From NCBI GenBank assembly GCA_947453885.1, contig CANGIF010000028.1, forward strand, positions 1 to 40,843: DNA of 40,843 nt. Reading direction: 5' to 3'. This DNA is from Flavobacteriaceae bacterium. Lineage in GTDB: Bacteria > Bacteroidota > Bacteroidia > Flavobacteriales > Flavobacteriaceae. Shown piece by piece: positions 31,563-39,996 of the stretch. Every line of letters begins with the position of its first letter. Positions within the stretch are counted from its first letter, which is position 1. The notes beneath the pieces are model-generated. The model made no database searches, was not told the origin of the DNA, and saw nothing but the letters and a program-made list of their open reading frames with translations. Position numbers and translations under genes: made by a program.

Positions 31563-33839
31563 TTAATTTTTTTCTGATAGAATCAATGTTGACGGTATGT
31601 CTGACAACCAAATTGTCTTTATTTCAATAAGTTTTTTCCAGCTAGCGGCACTAATTATCATTAAATCATTTTGATTCAAAAAGTTTTTTTCAATAGTTCG
31701 TTCGTTAATTAAATTAATGTGATTTGGTACAAATTGTTCAATAGCTCTAATCAATTCTTTAATTTCAGAATTGTTTTTAATTTGTCCTGTTGCGTCCAAA
31801 ATGGTAATCTGAGATTCTGAATTTTTAATTAACTTTTGAGCAAACAATACGAGATAAATATCTCTTTCACTAAAAACAGGAATAAACACTTGGTTAATTT
31901 TCTCAAAACCTTTGTCGATTAAAACACCAACCGAAGTATCGCTTTTTCCGAGAATAGTCCGAGTTCTATCGTCAAAAGGAGAGGTTTCAAAAAGGCTTTC
32001 TTTTCCTGTTACCTGATTGATTAATTTTTCTGGATTAATAATCTTCGTCGTGAAACCCAGTATTTTTCCAAGCAAACTTCCTTCATAAATAGATTTGCCC
32101 ACTCCAATTAACAACAAATCATAATTCCCTTTATTTGCTACCTCCGCAATATCGGCATCAATATCGTTCGAGGCTTTATAAAGTGTTGTTATTTTTTGAT
32201 TTAAGCTTTGCGATTCTTGAATGATAGGTTCAAAACTCGCTGTTTCATATTCAGCTGAATTGTAGTGGTGAATTTCGTTACTCTCGGTTAAGTGCATTGC
32301 TGTAATGATGGCATTGTCATTTAACTTTTTTGTTAAGCCATTTGCTAGTCTTAAAAGTGATTTTCCGCTTTCTGGATTGCCAAAAGAAACTAGTATTTTG
32401 TATTTGCTAATTTCACTAATCGCTTCTGAACTGTCAATCGATTTTGTTTTAAAAATCCAATTGATTATGTTTAATAACGGTCCCGTCATAAAAGTAGTTA
32501 TTAAAGCCATAATGACCATCATTGCAAATATTTTTGGGGTTAATACGCCAAGGTCGTAACCTATATTTAAAACCACCAATTCCATTAAACCTCTGGTGTT
32601 CATTAATGCGCCAATGGTGAGACTGTCTTTCCAATTCTGACCTACAAACTTTGCGGCTAAAGCACTACCCAAAAATTTACCGACTACGGCAACTAAAATG
32701 ATGACGCCTGTCACTTTCCATAAATAAGGGTCGTTCAGCAAGCCGATTTCTGTTCTCAGACCTGTAAATACAAAAAAAAGTGGCAATAGTAATACCAGTG
32801 CAACATCTTCTACTTTCTCTATAAAAATACTTCTAAACCTGATGTTTTCAGGCATAATCGCACCTGCCATAAATGCGCCAAACAAGGCATGAATGCCAAT
32901 AACTTCGGTTGTATACGACGAAATGATTAAGGTTAAGAAAAAGATGGCAACAATAGGTTTGCTAATGTTTTCTCTAGTTGTATACAAATCGCCAACACGC
33001 TTAAGAAATGGTCTAACAACTTTGATCATCAACAAAACATAGGTAATTGCCAAACCAATTACATACATTGCACTTACAAATAATCCTGCTTTTACAATCG
33101 CAATTACTACTGCAAGAATGCACCAAGCAGTAATGTCATCGGCGGCTGCACAAGTAATTACAATTGTTCCTAAACGTGTTTTGTGCAAACTTCGTTCTTG
33201 AACAATTCGCGCCAATACTGGAAATGCTGTAATGCTCATTGAAATTCCTAGGAACAACCCAAAAGAAGAGAATTGAACTCCCTGTGGTGCGAATGATCGA
33301 TAGATAAAGTAAGCCAATCCAATTCCAAGTGCAAACGGTATAATGATACTGGCATGACTAATGACAACTGCTTCATGGGCTTTGTTTTTCAAGACTTTTA
33401 AATCCAATTCCATTCCCACAACAAACATGAAAAGGATTAACCCAATTTGACTTAGAAATTGTAAATTACCTAATGATTGTGTTGGAAACAATGCACTAGA
33501 AAACCCTGGAAAATACATTCCTATTAATGATGGACCTAACACAATACCTGCAATAATTTCCCCAATAACACTCGGTTGACCGATTTTCTTGCAAATCCAA
33601 CCAAATATTCGAGCAACAAAAATGACAGTAACTATCTGGGCCAATAACAATGCCAAAGGATGTTCAAGATTATGTAATAAAGCATCTGTGAAGTTTTGCC
33701 ATTGATTAGAATTAGTCTTTGGTATATAAATCATTCTGCCAAGTTCAAGCTTTGTTCCATTGAGTATTATCCAATAGATCAATGCCGAAAAACCACCAAT
33801 TATGCCTATGTAGAACAGGCTGTTTTTTATGTTTTTCAT
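31563..33839 (-). CDS. Cation:proton antiporter (CPA2) with C-terminal stress-like domain
   Basis: A 758-residue inner-membrane protein. After one N-terminal helix (about 8-27), some 12 further membrane segments cover about 57-450. CPA2 marks are 'IGQPSVIGEIIAGIVLGPSLIG', 'LFMFVVGMELD', 'SITAFPVLARIVQE' and 'CAAADDITAW', with the paired Asp of the transport site, and 'NTRGLMELVVLNIG'. The remaining 300 residues are soluble and resemble universal-stress-type nucleotide-binding folds, as in plant CHX and bacterial relatives. It likely exchanges Na+ or K+ for protons. The small exported protein gene upstream ends 6 bp before it, so the two form an operon; the promoter is at 34284. No intrinsic terminator is clear after it. 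Confidence 0.92.
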   Translation of the reverse strand: MKNIKNSLFYIGIIGGFSALIYWIILNGTKLELGRMIYIPKTNSNQWQNFTDALLHNLEHPLALLLAQIVTVIFVARIFGWICKKIGQPSVIGEIIAGIVLGPSLIGMYFPGFSSALFPTQSLGNLQFLSQIGLILFMFVVGMELDLKVLKNKAHEAVVISHASIIIPFALGIGLAYFIYRSFAPQGVQFSSFGLFLGISMSITAFPVLARIVQERSLHKTRLGTIVITCAAADDITAWCILAVVIAIVKAGLFVSAMYVIGLAITYVLLMIKVVRPFLKRVGDLYTTRENISKPIVAIFFLTLIISSYTTEVIGIHALFGAFMAGAIMPENIRFRSIFIEKVEDVALVLLLPLFFVFTGLRTEIGLLNDPYLWKVTGVIILVAVVGKFLGSALAAKFVGQNWKDSLTIGALMNTRGLMELVVLNIGYDLGVLTPKIFAMMVIMALITTFMTGPLLNIINWIFKTKSIDSSEAISEISKYKILVSFGNPESGKSLLRLANGLTKKLNDNAIITAMHLTESNEIHHYNSAEYETASFEPIIQESQSLNQKITTLYKASNDIDADIAEVANKGNYDLLLIGVGKSIYEGSLLGKILGFTTKIINPEKLINQVTGKESLFETSPFDDRTRTILGKSDTSVGVLIDKGFEKINQVFIPVFSERDIYLVLFAQKLIKNSESQITILDATGQIKNNSEIKELIRAIEQFVPNHINLINERTIEKNFLNQNDLMIISAASWKKLIEIKTIWLSDIPSTLILSEKN

Positions 33840-33845
33840 TATAAA

Positions 33846-34256
33846 TTATTTATTCTTATTAAGTTCATTTAATCGGATTCCTATACCTACACCAAGATGC
33901 CAATTCCCATTTTGAACAGCTGTTTTGGCATTGTAATAAAAGGGAATTTGAAGTGCAAATTGTTTGTAACAGTACGTAATTCCAAACCCTAAATTTGGAG
34001 TTACAAATGCGTTTTTGGTTGTGCCTTTGTCTTCTTTAAAACGAAGTGATGGCAACATCCCAAAACTAAATTTTGATTTTTTATTGGTGTAATTAATATT
34101 TGGTCCAGTGAAGTTTAAAAATCCGCCATTATCAACATAGCCTGCGATTACTGTTCCATCATATGCAGCAAATTTTACTTTTGATTCTTGAGCAATGCAG
34201 ATGAAATTTTGAATTATTATAAAATCAAATAATAAACGGCTTACTACTTTTGTCAT
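33846..34256 (-). CDS. Small exported protein, probable beta-rich outer-membrane type
   Basis: A 136-residue protein of no recognised family. The N-terminus (VSRLLFDFIIIQNFICIAQ) acts as a signal peptide cut before E24 or nearby. The mature part alternates polar and hydrophobic residues ('GGFLNFTGPNINYTN', 'KFSFGMLPSLRF', 'VTPNLGFGITYCYKQFALQIPFYYN', 'WHLGVGIGIRL'), typical of transmembrane beta strands. It is short for a complete barrel: perhaps six to eight strands. The gene is the first of an operon with the antiporter (6 bp gap), so it may supply ion passage through the outer membrane or be a sensor. Function unknown; the role is inference from position. Confidence 0.7.
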   Translation of the reverse strand: MTKVVSRLLFDFIIIQNFICIAQESKVKFAAYDGTVIAGYVDNGGFLNFTGPNINYTNKKSKFSFGMLPSLRFKEDKGTTKNAFVTPNLGFGITYCYKQFALQIPFYYNAKTAVQNGNWHLGVGIGIRLNELNKNK

Positions 34257-34283
34257 GGTCTTGAATTATTTTCAATAATAGCA

Positions 34284-34291
34284 CAAAAGTA
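34284..34291 (-). promoter_or_regulatory. -7 element of the antiporter operon
   Basis: Minus-strand TACTTTTG fits TAnnTTTG, 27 bp before the start of the small exported protein gene. At -33 there is TTA rather than TTG. Confidence 0.5.
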
Positions 34292-34372
34292 ATTGCAGAA
34301 GCATTTCCCTTAATTTGTTATAGCGTAAATCAAGAACATTTTGTAATGAGTAGGAAAAAATGTGTAATAAAA

Positions 34373-35092
34373 TTAAATTTCAACCTTCTTTAGAAAATCA
34401 TTCCGATAGGTTTCGCTTAAAGTAACTTTTATAAATTTCCCATCTGCATCTTTAATTGTAGTGGTAATTTCATCAAACGAAAACAGCTTTACTATTTTTA
34501 AAGAAATAAGCTCTTTTTTGTTTACTCGACAAAAGCTTTCCGACGGCAACAAGGTTTCTAGCTTTTCAAAAGTAGCGTTTTTTAAAGTAATTGTAGAACC
34601 ATCAGCTAGAAAAACCGTTTTATCTCGGCTGTCTGTAGCAGCAATTTTCACGTAATTCAATTGATTGAAATAAATTATAGCCTTGCCTTTGTCGGTGTTC
34701 AATTGCATAAATTGTTTTGCCGTTGTGTTACCTAAAAGCAGTTGAACAGCCTTGTTTATTGCTTGTTGTAATCGTTCTTTTTTTATGGGTTTACTTACGT
34801 AATCTATGGCATTAATATCAAAAGCTTCTGAGGCGTATTCTTTATAGGCTGTGGTGAAAATTACTGGTTTCCCATTCAATAAATTGGCAACTTGCAAACC
34901 ATTCATCTCTGGCATTTCGATGTCGAGAATACACAAATCAAAATCAATATTAGGCACTTCAGCTAAAAATAGTTTTGGGTTGTTAAATGCCTTGACCACT
35001 TCCAATTCTGGCAGCTGTTCGCATAGCATTTTTAGATAAGTTAATCCGGGCAACTCATCATCCAATAGCAAGCATTTTAGTTTTGTGTTCAA
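34373..35092 (-). CDS. LytTR-family response regulator
   Basis: A 239-residue two-component regulator. The receiver domain (about 5-120) has the acidic pair D11-D12, phospho-acceptor D57 in LDIEMPEMNG, Thr in 'VIFTTAYKEYA' and Lys in 'AIDYVSKPIKKERL'. The C-terminal LytTR DNA-binding domain (about 140-236) has 'LNYVKIAATDSRDKTVFLADGS', 'LPSESFCRVNKKELISL' and 'VTLSETYRNDFLKKV'. The gene overlaps the kinase gene by 35 bp, so they are translationally coupled partners. LytTR regulators bind paired direct repeats upstream of their targets; the antiporter operon immediately downstream is a plausible target but no site was identified. Confidence 0.93.
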   Translation of the reverse strand: MNTKLKCLLLDDELPGLTYLKMLCEQLPELEVVKAFNNPKLFLAEVPNIDFDLCILDIEMPEMNGLQVANLLNGKPVIFTTAYKEYASEAFDINAIDYVSKPIKKERLQQAINKAVQLLLGNTTAKQFMQLNTDKGKAIIYFNQLNYVKIAATDSRDKTVFLADGSTITLKNATFEKLETLLPSESFCRVNKKELISLKIVKLFSFDEITTTIKDADGKFIKVTLSETYRNDFLKKVEI

Positions 35093-35822
35093 GTAAATTA
35101 ATTTTTAAATGTGTAATATATATGTCTTTTTCTATAAATCGATCCAACTTAAAGTTATCTTTATAAATAATCTTTAACCGCTTTTCTAGTGTATCAATGC
35201 CAATGCCACTTTTTTCTTTTTTCATTGGGCTTCGGTTCGATATTTTGTTAGAAACTGTAAGATAGAAAGTGCTTTCTTTAAACTCAAATACAATCGAAAT
35301 AAAAGCATCGGCACTCTGCAAGTCGGCATGTTTAAATGCATTTTCAATCAAGTCAATTGAAATCAAAGGAGCTAAAAATTTTTGTTCATATAATGGCTCC
35401 GACTCTTTGATTTTAGATTTTATTTTTAGCTCAAATAACGGACTTACTTTTATTTTATTAATTTCAATTAAATTTAACGCAAACTCAATTTCTTCTTTTG
35501 GAGTAACATATTTGTTGCGGCTGTCATATAAAATGTAATCTAAAACATTCGATAATTTGTCTAATGCAAAATACGTTTGATAGGCGTGAGATTGAATTGA
35601 ATTGAGAATGTTTTTAAACAAATGTGGATTTAGTTTCGATTCCAGCGTTTCGAGTTGAAGTGTGTTTATTTTTCCTTCAAGTAACTGAAATTGATGTGCG
35701 ACTTCAGTATTTTTTCTTTCTGCATTTATAAGTCGCAAGATCAAATAAATCACTATCGCTAATAGTAGCAACACCAAGATTATAACAAAATAGGAAATTG
35801 AAAAAGTAGCGGTAGCATTCAT
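35058..35822 (-). CDS. LytS-like sensor histidine kinase
   Basis: A 254-residue kinase with one membrane helix (about 9-32) and almost no extracellular part (about eight residues before the helix). A short coiled-coil linker (33-60) leads to the His_kinase box 'ESKLNPHLFKNILNSI', with phospho-accepting H67. The ATPase part has an N box 'DLIENAFKHA' and a G box 'SGIGIDTLEKRLKIIY'. This is the YpdA/LytS type that works with LytTR regulators, and the regulator gene overlaps its end. Because a sensing domain is lacking, the signal may come from within the membrane, from the cytoplasm or from another protein. The 241 bp gap upstream to purF holds no recognised gene. Confidence 0.92.
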   Translation of the reverse strand: MNATATFSISYFVIILVLLLLAIVIYLILRLINAERKNTEVAHQFQLLEGKINTLQLETLESKLNPHLFKNILNSIQSHAYQTYFALDKLSNVLDYILYDSRNKYVTPKEEIEFALNLIEINKIKVSPLFELKIKSKIKESEPLYEQKFLAPLISIDLIENAFKHADLQSADAFISIVFEFKESTFYLTVSNKISNRSPMKKEKSGIGIDTLEKRLKIIYKDNFKLDRFIEKDIYITHLKINLLEHKTKMLAIG

Positions 35823-36063
35823 TTCAGTAGCACTAAATAATAATTACAATAGAACCGTCTGCAAAAAAAGTGTTTTTGAAATCATAAAACAATACTATTT
35901 GATATTTTTATTTAATGCTGTAACCGATTTCCATAATAATGAATGAAAAAAATGGTTGCTAGAACAACCGCTAATAATGAAAGCTGTATTTTATAATGTG
36001 TCTAATATTTTTTTCTTTGCCTTAACGTCAAAGTTGGCGATTTACAAAATAAATACTTAATTA

Positions 36064-37962
36064 TTAATAGGCTCTAGCATCTTTACCCTCGTAAAAATTC
36101 ATAAAGGCTCTATTAACTACTCGATTGCCTCCTGGTGTCGGATACTCTCCAGTAAAATACCAATCTCCTAGGTTTTTCGGACAAGCTTTATGTAGATTCT
36201 CTACAGTTTGAAATATAATTTTTACATTGGCTTTTATTTCAGGTGTACTTAGCATTTGTGCAATTTTATCTGAAATTTCCTGAGGTTGAAAAGGCATGTA
36301 AATTTGTTTTACTTCGTTTAAAATTTCCAAATCTGGTTTGCTTTCTTGTGCTTTACATTTTGCATACACCTCGTCCATAATAGCATATAAATTTTGCTCT
36401 TTTAGGAGCTCAAGTGCCGCTCTAAATGCAATTAGCCCTTCTAATTTTGCCATGTCTATTCCGTAACAATCTGGGTAACGAATTTGAGGTGCTGACGATA
36501 CTACCACTATGTTTTTAGGATGCAATCGATCCATCATTTTTAGAATACTTTTCTTTAAAGTTGTTCCTCGAACAATACTGTCGTCAATTATTACTAAATT
36601 ATCTTTTGGCTGAATCACTCCATACGTAACATCATAAACGTGTGCTACCAAATCATCGCGACTACTATCGTCTGTAATAAATGTTCGGAGTTTAGCATCT
36701 TTTACGGCAATTTTTTCTGTTCTGATTTTTACTGCTAATATTTCTTCAAGTTTTTCTTTAGTCAGTGTTTTCCGATTGTTTAAAATAAATTGATTTTTTC
36801 TATGGTTTAAAAAATCATTTGCCGCTTCGACCATACCGTAAAATGAAGTTTCTGCTGTATTTGGAATATACGAAAAAACAGTGTTGTCGGTATCGTCTTC
36901 AATTGCTTCTAAAACTGCCGGAAGAACTAATCGTCCGAGTTCTTTGCGTTCTTGATAAATTTCGGCATCGCTACCGCGTGAAAAATAAATACGCTCAAAC
37001 GAGCACGCTTTTTTAACTGTTGGAATTATGATTTCTTCTTCAGTAACGGTTCCGTTTTTCTTAATAATTAAAGCATTTCCAGGTTGTAACTCTTGTACTT
37101 TTTCAAAAGGCACATTGAACACCGTTTGGATAACCGGTCGTTCAGAAGCTACCACAACAATTTCATCGTCTTCATAGAAATACGCTGGACGAATTCCTGC
37201 AGGATCTCTAAAAACAAATGCATCACCGTGACCAAATAATCCCGCCATGGCATAGCCACCGTCCCAGCCTTTTGAAGCGCGTTTTAAAATTTTAGCAACT
37301 GGAAGTTTTTCTGCAATTACAGGTGAAGCTTCTCTTTTTGACAGTCCATTGTTTTTACATTCTTGGTACAAATCAGTAACCTCATCATCTAGAAAATGTC
37401 CGATTTTTTCCATAATAGTAACCGTATCTGCCATTTCTTTTGGATGTTGCCCTAATTCAACTAAACTGTTAAAAAGTTCGGTTACGTTGGTCATGTTGAA
37501 GTTACCTGCAACAATCAAATTTCTGTGCATCCAGTTGTTTTGACGTAAAAAAGGATGCACACTTTCAATACTATTTTTTCCAAAAGTACCGTAACGTACG
37601 TGTCCTAAAAACAATTCTCCAATGTAAGGAATATTTGCCTTTTGCGCAGCTACATCATCAGCATATTCCTGATGAGAAGCCATTTCTTCGTTGATTCGTT
37701 CGTTGATTTGTCTGAACACGTCTTGAATGGCTTGGGCATCGTTGGAACGAACACGACTAATGTAGCGTTCACCAGGTTTAACATCTAATTTAATGGATGC
37801 AAATCCAGCGCCATCTTGTCCACGGTTATGTTGTTTTTCCATTAGCAAGTACATTTTCTGTATGCCATAAAAAGCAGAACCGTATTTATCTTTGTAAAAT
37901 TCTAACGGTTTTTTTAATCGTAAAAGTGCAATTCCACATTCGTGTTTGATTGCGTCGCTCAT
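36064..37962 (-). CDS. purF: Amidophosphoribosyltransferase
   Basis: A 632-residue enzyme for the first step of purine synthesis: glutamine and PRPP to phosphoribosylamine. It combines an N-terminal class II glutaminase with a phosphoribosyltransferase. The Cys nucleophile is Cys9 in KHECGIALL, so a short leader (MSDAIKHE) must be removed if the Cys is to be N-terminal. Glutaminase marks are 'QHNRGQDGAGFASI' and 'GHVRYGTFGKNSIES'. The PRPP motif is 'LVIIDDSIVRGTT' near 450-462. It is longer than E. coli PurF (505), with inserts in the middle and a C-terminal extension ('DWYFTGEYPTPGGNRVVNRAF'), as I remember for Bacteroidota. The purine gene purN is nearby on the same strand. Confidence 0.95.
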   Translation of the reverse strand: MSDAIKHECGIALLRLKKPLEFYKDKYGSAFYGIQKMYLLMEKQHNRGQDGAGFASIKLDVKPGERYISRVRSNDAQAIQDVFRQINERINEEMASHQEYADDVAAQKANIPYIGELFLGHVRYGTFGKNSIESVHPFLRQNNWMHRNLIVAGNFNMTNVTELFNSLVELGQHPKEMADTVTIMEKIGHFLDDEVTDLYQECKNNGLSKREASPVIAEKLPVAKILKRASKGWDGGYAMAGLFGHGDAFVFRDPAGIRPAYFYEDDEIVVVASERPVIQTVFNVPFEKVQELQPGNALIIKKNGTVTEEEIIIPTVKKACSFERIYFSRGSDAEIYQERKELGRLVLPAVLEAIEDDTDNTVFSYIPNTAETSFYGMVEAANDFLNHRKNQFILNNRKTLTKEKLEEILAVKIRTEKIAVKDAKLRTFITDDSSRDDLVAHVYDVTYGVIQPKDNLVIIDDSIVRGTTLKKSILKMMDRLHPKNIVVVSSAPQIRYPDCYGIDMAKLEGLIAFRAALELLKEQNLYAIMDEVYAKCKAQESKPDLEILNEVKQIYMPFQPQEISDKIAQMLSTPEIKANVKIIFQTVENLHKACPKNLGDWYFTGEYPTPGGNRVVNRAFMNFYEGKDARAY

Positions 37963-37992
37963 TGTAGTTGTAGTTGTTTAGTTGTGTTTAAT

Positions 37993-38100
37993 AGCCACAG
38001 ATTCACAGATTTTATTTTTGTGCAAACTTTATATAATCAGAAATCATGGTTGTAATTGTAACTTATTATCTTTTAAATGACACACTGTAAATCTGTGACT
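37993..38100. repeat. Imperfect inverted repeat upstream of purF
   Basis: AGCCACAGATTCACAG (37993-38008) and the complement of 38085-38100 (AGTCACAGATTTACAG) match at 14 of 16 positions, 76 bases apart. The CCACAGATT-type palindrome resembles dispersed intergenic repeats seen in Flavobacterium. It lies 30 bp upstream of the purF start, in its leader or promoter region. Confidence 0.6.
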
Positions 38101-38112
38101 ATCATAATTTTT

Positions 38113-38144
38113 AAAATAAAAAATGCCTCGAAATTTCGAGGCAT
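38113..38144 (-). terminator. Rho-independent terminator of the PfkB-family kinase gene
   Basis: A perfect palindrome at 38123-38144 (ATGCCTCGAAA and its complement), 7 bp after the stop codon, followed on the minus strand by a run rich in T. Confidence 0.85.
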
Positions 38145-38151
38145 AAAGTTA

Positions 38152-39075
38152 TTATAATTCTATATCAAATTGCGTTAACGCTTTGAATTGTTTCAAGCGA
38201 TTTTTCACTTCGGTTTCTGTTAGTTCTACCATTCTTTCGGTTCCGAATTTTTCTACGCAGAACGAAGCCAAATTGGAGCCTTGAATGATTGCGGTTTTCA
38301 TTGTTTCAAAAGAAATGTCTCCTTGTTGGGTGATGAATCCTGCAAATCCACCTGCAAACGTATCTCCTGCTCCAGTTGGATCAAACACATCTGCTAAAGG
38401 TAATGCTGGTGCAAAGAAAATATGTTCGTTATGGAAAATTAAGGCTCCGTGTTCTCCTTTTTTAATTACTACATACTTTGGTCCCATGGTATGGATTTTA
38501 GCTGCCGCTTTCACTAAAGAATACTCCCCAGAAAGTTGACGTGCTTCTTCATCGTTAATAGTAATTACATCTACACGTTTGATTACGTCTAGCAATTCTG
38601 GTAAGGCGCAGTCCATCCAAAAGTTCATGGTGTCTAAGACTACCAATTTTGGTTTGGCTGTCATTTGATTTAAAACACCGGTTTGCACAATTGGATGTAA
38701 GTTTCCTAACATCACGACATCGGCATTTTTAAAATTTTCGGGTACGATTGGATTGAAATCAGCTAAAACATTTAATTCGGTTGCTAAGGTATCTCTTGAG
38801 TTCATGTCGTTGTGGTAACGACCGCTCCAAAAGAAGGTTTTGCCTCCTTTAACCACTTCAAGACCTGAAATATCAATGTTTCTAGCCGTTAATAAATCTA
38901 AGTATTCTTGAGGAAAATCATCACCTACTACCGAAACGATAGCCGATTGTAATTTAAAATGGGAAGCCGATAAGCCGATAAAAGTTCCTGCTCCTCCTAA
39001 TATTTTATCTGTTTTTCCAAAAGGGGTTTCGATGGCATCAAAAGCAACCGTTCCTACTATTAATAGTTTGTTCAT
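38152..39075 (-). CDS. PfkB-family carbohydrate/nucleoside kinase
   Basis: A 307-residue ribokinase-fold kinase. The N-terminal marks are 'GTVAFDAIETPFG' and 'LGGAGTFIGLSASHF' (substrate lid and GG motif). The C-terminal ATP-site signature is DPTGAGDTFAGGFAGF near 233-248, with the catalytic Asp in GAGD. 'INDEEARQLSG' near 175 is the family's middle motif. The sugar or nucleoside cannot be named from sequence; the position between purF and rnhA-purN makes a purine nucleoside such as inosine, adenosine or ribose conceivable, but this is inference. It has its own promoter (39100-39130) and terminator, so it is a separate unit. The length is normal for the family. Confidence 0.9.
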   Translation of the reverse strand: MNKLLIVGTVAFDAIETPFGKTDKILGGAGTFIGLSASHFKLQSAIVSVVGDDFPQEYLDLLTARNIDISGLEVVKGGKTFFWSGRYHNDMNSRDTLATELNVLADFNPIVPENFKNADVVMLGNLHPIVQTGVLNQMTAKPKLVVLDTMNFWMDCALPELLDVIKRVDVITINDEEARQLSGEYSLVKAAAKIHTMGPKYVVIKKGEHGALIFHNEHIFFAPALPLADVFDPTGAGDTFAGGFAGFITQQGDISFETMKTAIIQGSNLASFCVEKFGTERMVELTETEVKNRLKQFKALTQFDIEL

Positions 39076-39099
39076 TTTTGCGTTTTCAAATTAAAGGAG

Positions 39100-39130
39100 C
39101 AAAGATAAGTTATAAGTTACAGAGTTGCAA
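39100..39130 (-). promoter_or_regulatory. Promoter of the PfkB-family kinase gene
   Basis: On the minus strand TTG (plus 39128-39130) and TATCTTTG (plus 39100-39107) are 20 bp apart, matching the group's -33/-7 pattern, 24 bp before the start codon. AAGGAG-like bases nearby on the other strand are not relevant. Confidence 0.7.
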
Positions 39131-39210
39131 CCTTGAAACTACTTATTGAATTTGTCTTTACTATGGAAAGTTATTTGCATAAAATTCGTTTTTACATTTT
39201 ATAAGAACCC

Positions 39211-39450
39211 TTGAAAATAGTGGCTTGGACTTTGAAATATGCCAATAAACCATGAAATATGCTGACGAACTCTCGTTTTTATGAAATGGACCTTGTTAAT
39301 GATGAAATGGACGCTGCTTTTTTTGAAATGGACGCTGCAATATGCCTTTGGATGCTGTTTTTTTTGAAAAGTACCTTAACAATGACCAAAAGGACTGTGT
39401 TAAAGACCATTCCCAGTCTGTGTGTTTAGCAATGGAGAACTTGTGAATAA
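39211..39450. repeat. Degenerate array of about 21 bp units in a 436 bp intergenic region
   Basis: Between the kinase promoter and rnhA there is no normal gene. TGAAA-headed units start at 39211, 39232, 39252, 39281, 39302, 39323 and 39364, with weaker ones at 39343, 39385, 39406 and about 39429; most spacings are 20-21 bp, one is 29. Consensus is (A/T)TGAAATGGACGCTGCTTTTT. TGAAATGGACGCTGC is exact at 39303-39317 and 39324-39338. There are no spacers of unique sequence, so it is not CRISPR. On the plus strand a 28-codon frame (39281-39367) reads the best units as MKWTLLM, MKWTLLF and LKWTLQY. The array lies after the rnhA stop codon on the opposite strand, so it would be the 3' tail of that message. 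Confidence 0.7.
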
Positions 39451-39511
39451 CTATTTGAAATTTAAAGAGGATTTTAACGAGTTATTGAAGCAAAAGTAAG
39501 TGTGCTTGTAG

Positions 39512-39994
39512 CTACTTCAACTTCTGCTCTTCTTTTTCATAAAAAGCATCAACTGATAAGTTGGGTAATCCTGATGCATACACTGCTAGTTCATCGCATC
39601 GCTCATTTTGTGGATGGTTGTTGTGTCCTTTTATCCATTTGAAATCGACTTGGTGTTTGCGGTAAATTTTGAGAAAGCGTTGCCACAAATCGGGATTTTT
39701 TTTGCCTGTAAAACCCTTCTTTTCCCAGCTGAAAACCCAACCTTTAACTACTGAATCTATTACGTATTTAGAATCAGAAACTACCAAAACGGTCATTTTT
39801 GGATTTTTGAGCTTTTCTAAACCTACAATTACGGCAAGCAGTTCCATTCTATTATTAGTGGTATATCGGAAACCCTCATAGAATTCTTTTTTGTGTGGTG
39901 TCCCTACTGATTCCATGACTACGCCATAACCTCCGTTTCCAGGGTTGCCTTTGGCTGCTCCATCTGTGTAAATGTGAACTTGATGTGAGTTCAT
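39512..39994 (-). CDS. rnhA: Ribonuclease HI
   Basis: A 160-residue ribonuclease H that cuts the RNA strand of RNA-DNA hybrids, removing primers and R-loops. The four metal-binding residues are all present: D11 (YTDGAAKGNPG), E51 (NNRMELLAV), D74 (VVSDSKYV) and D134 (NERCDELA), with His124 in WIKGHNNHP as the flexible-loop His. The basic handle region ('GWVFSWEKKGFTGKKNPDLW') is present. The length is normal (E. coli 155). Its start lies 2 bp after the purN stop codon, so the two form an operon. The C-terminus ends in a charged KEEQKLK tail. Confidence 0.96.
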   Translation of the reverse strand: MNSHQVHIYTDGAAKGNPGNGGYGVVMESVGTPHKKEFYEGFRYTTNNRMELLAVIVGLEKLKNPKMTVLVVSDSKYVIDSVVKGWVFSWEKKGFTGKKNPDLWQRFLKIYRKHQVDFKWIKGHNNHPQNERCDELAVYASGLPNLSVDAFYEKEEQKLK

Positions 39995-39996
39995 GG

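Noticed and set aside
35940..35975. Small hairpin GGTTG/CAACC as a terminator or RNA
   Set aside because: Only 5 bp of stem and no T run.
38123..38144. Palindromic operator
   Set aside because: It sits 7 bp after a stop codon and continues into a T-rich run on that strand, so a terminator is the simpler reading.
39211..39450. CRISPR-like array
   Set aside because: Units are about 21 bp head to tail and degenerate, with no unique spacers and no cas genes nearby.
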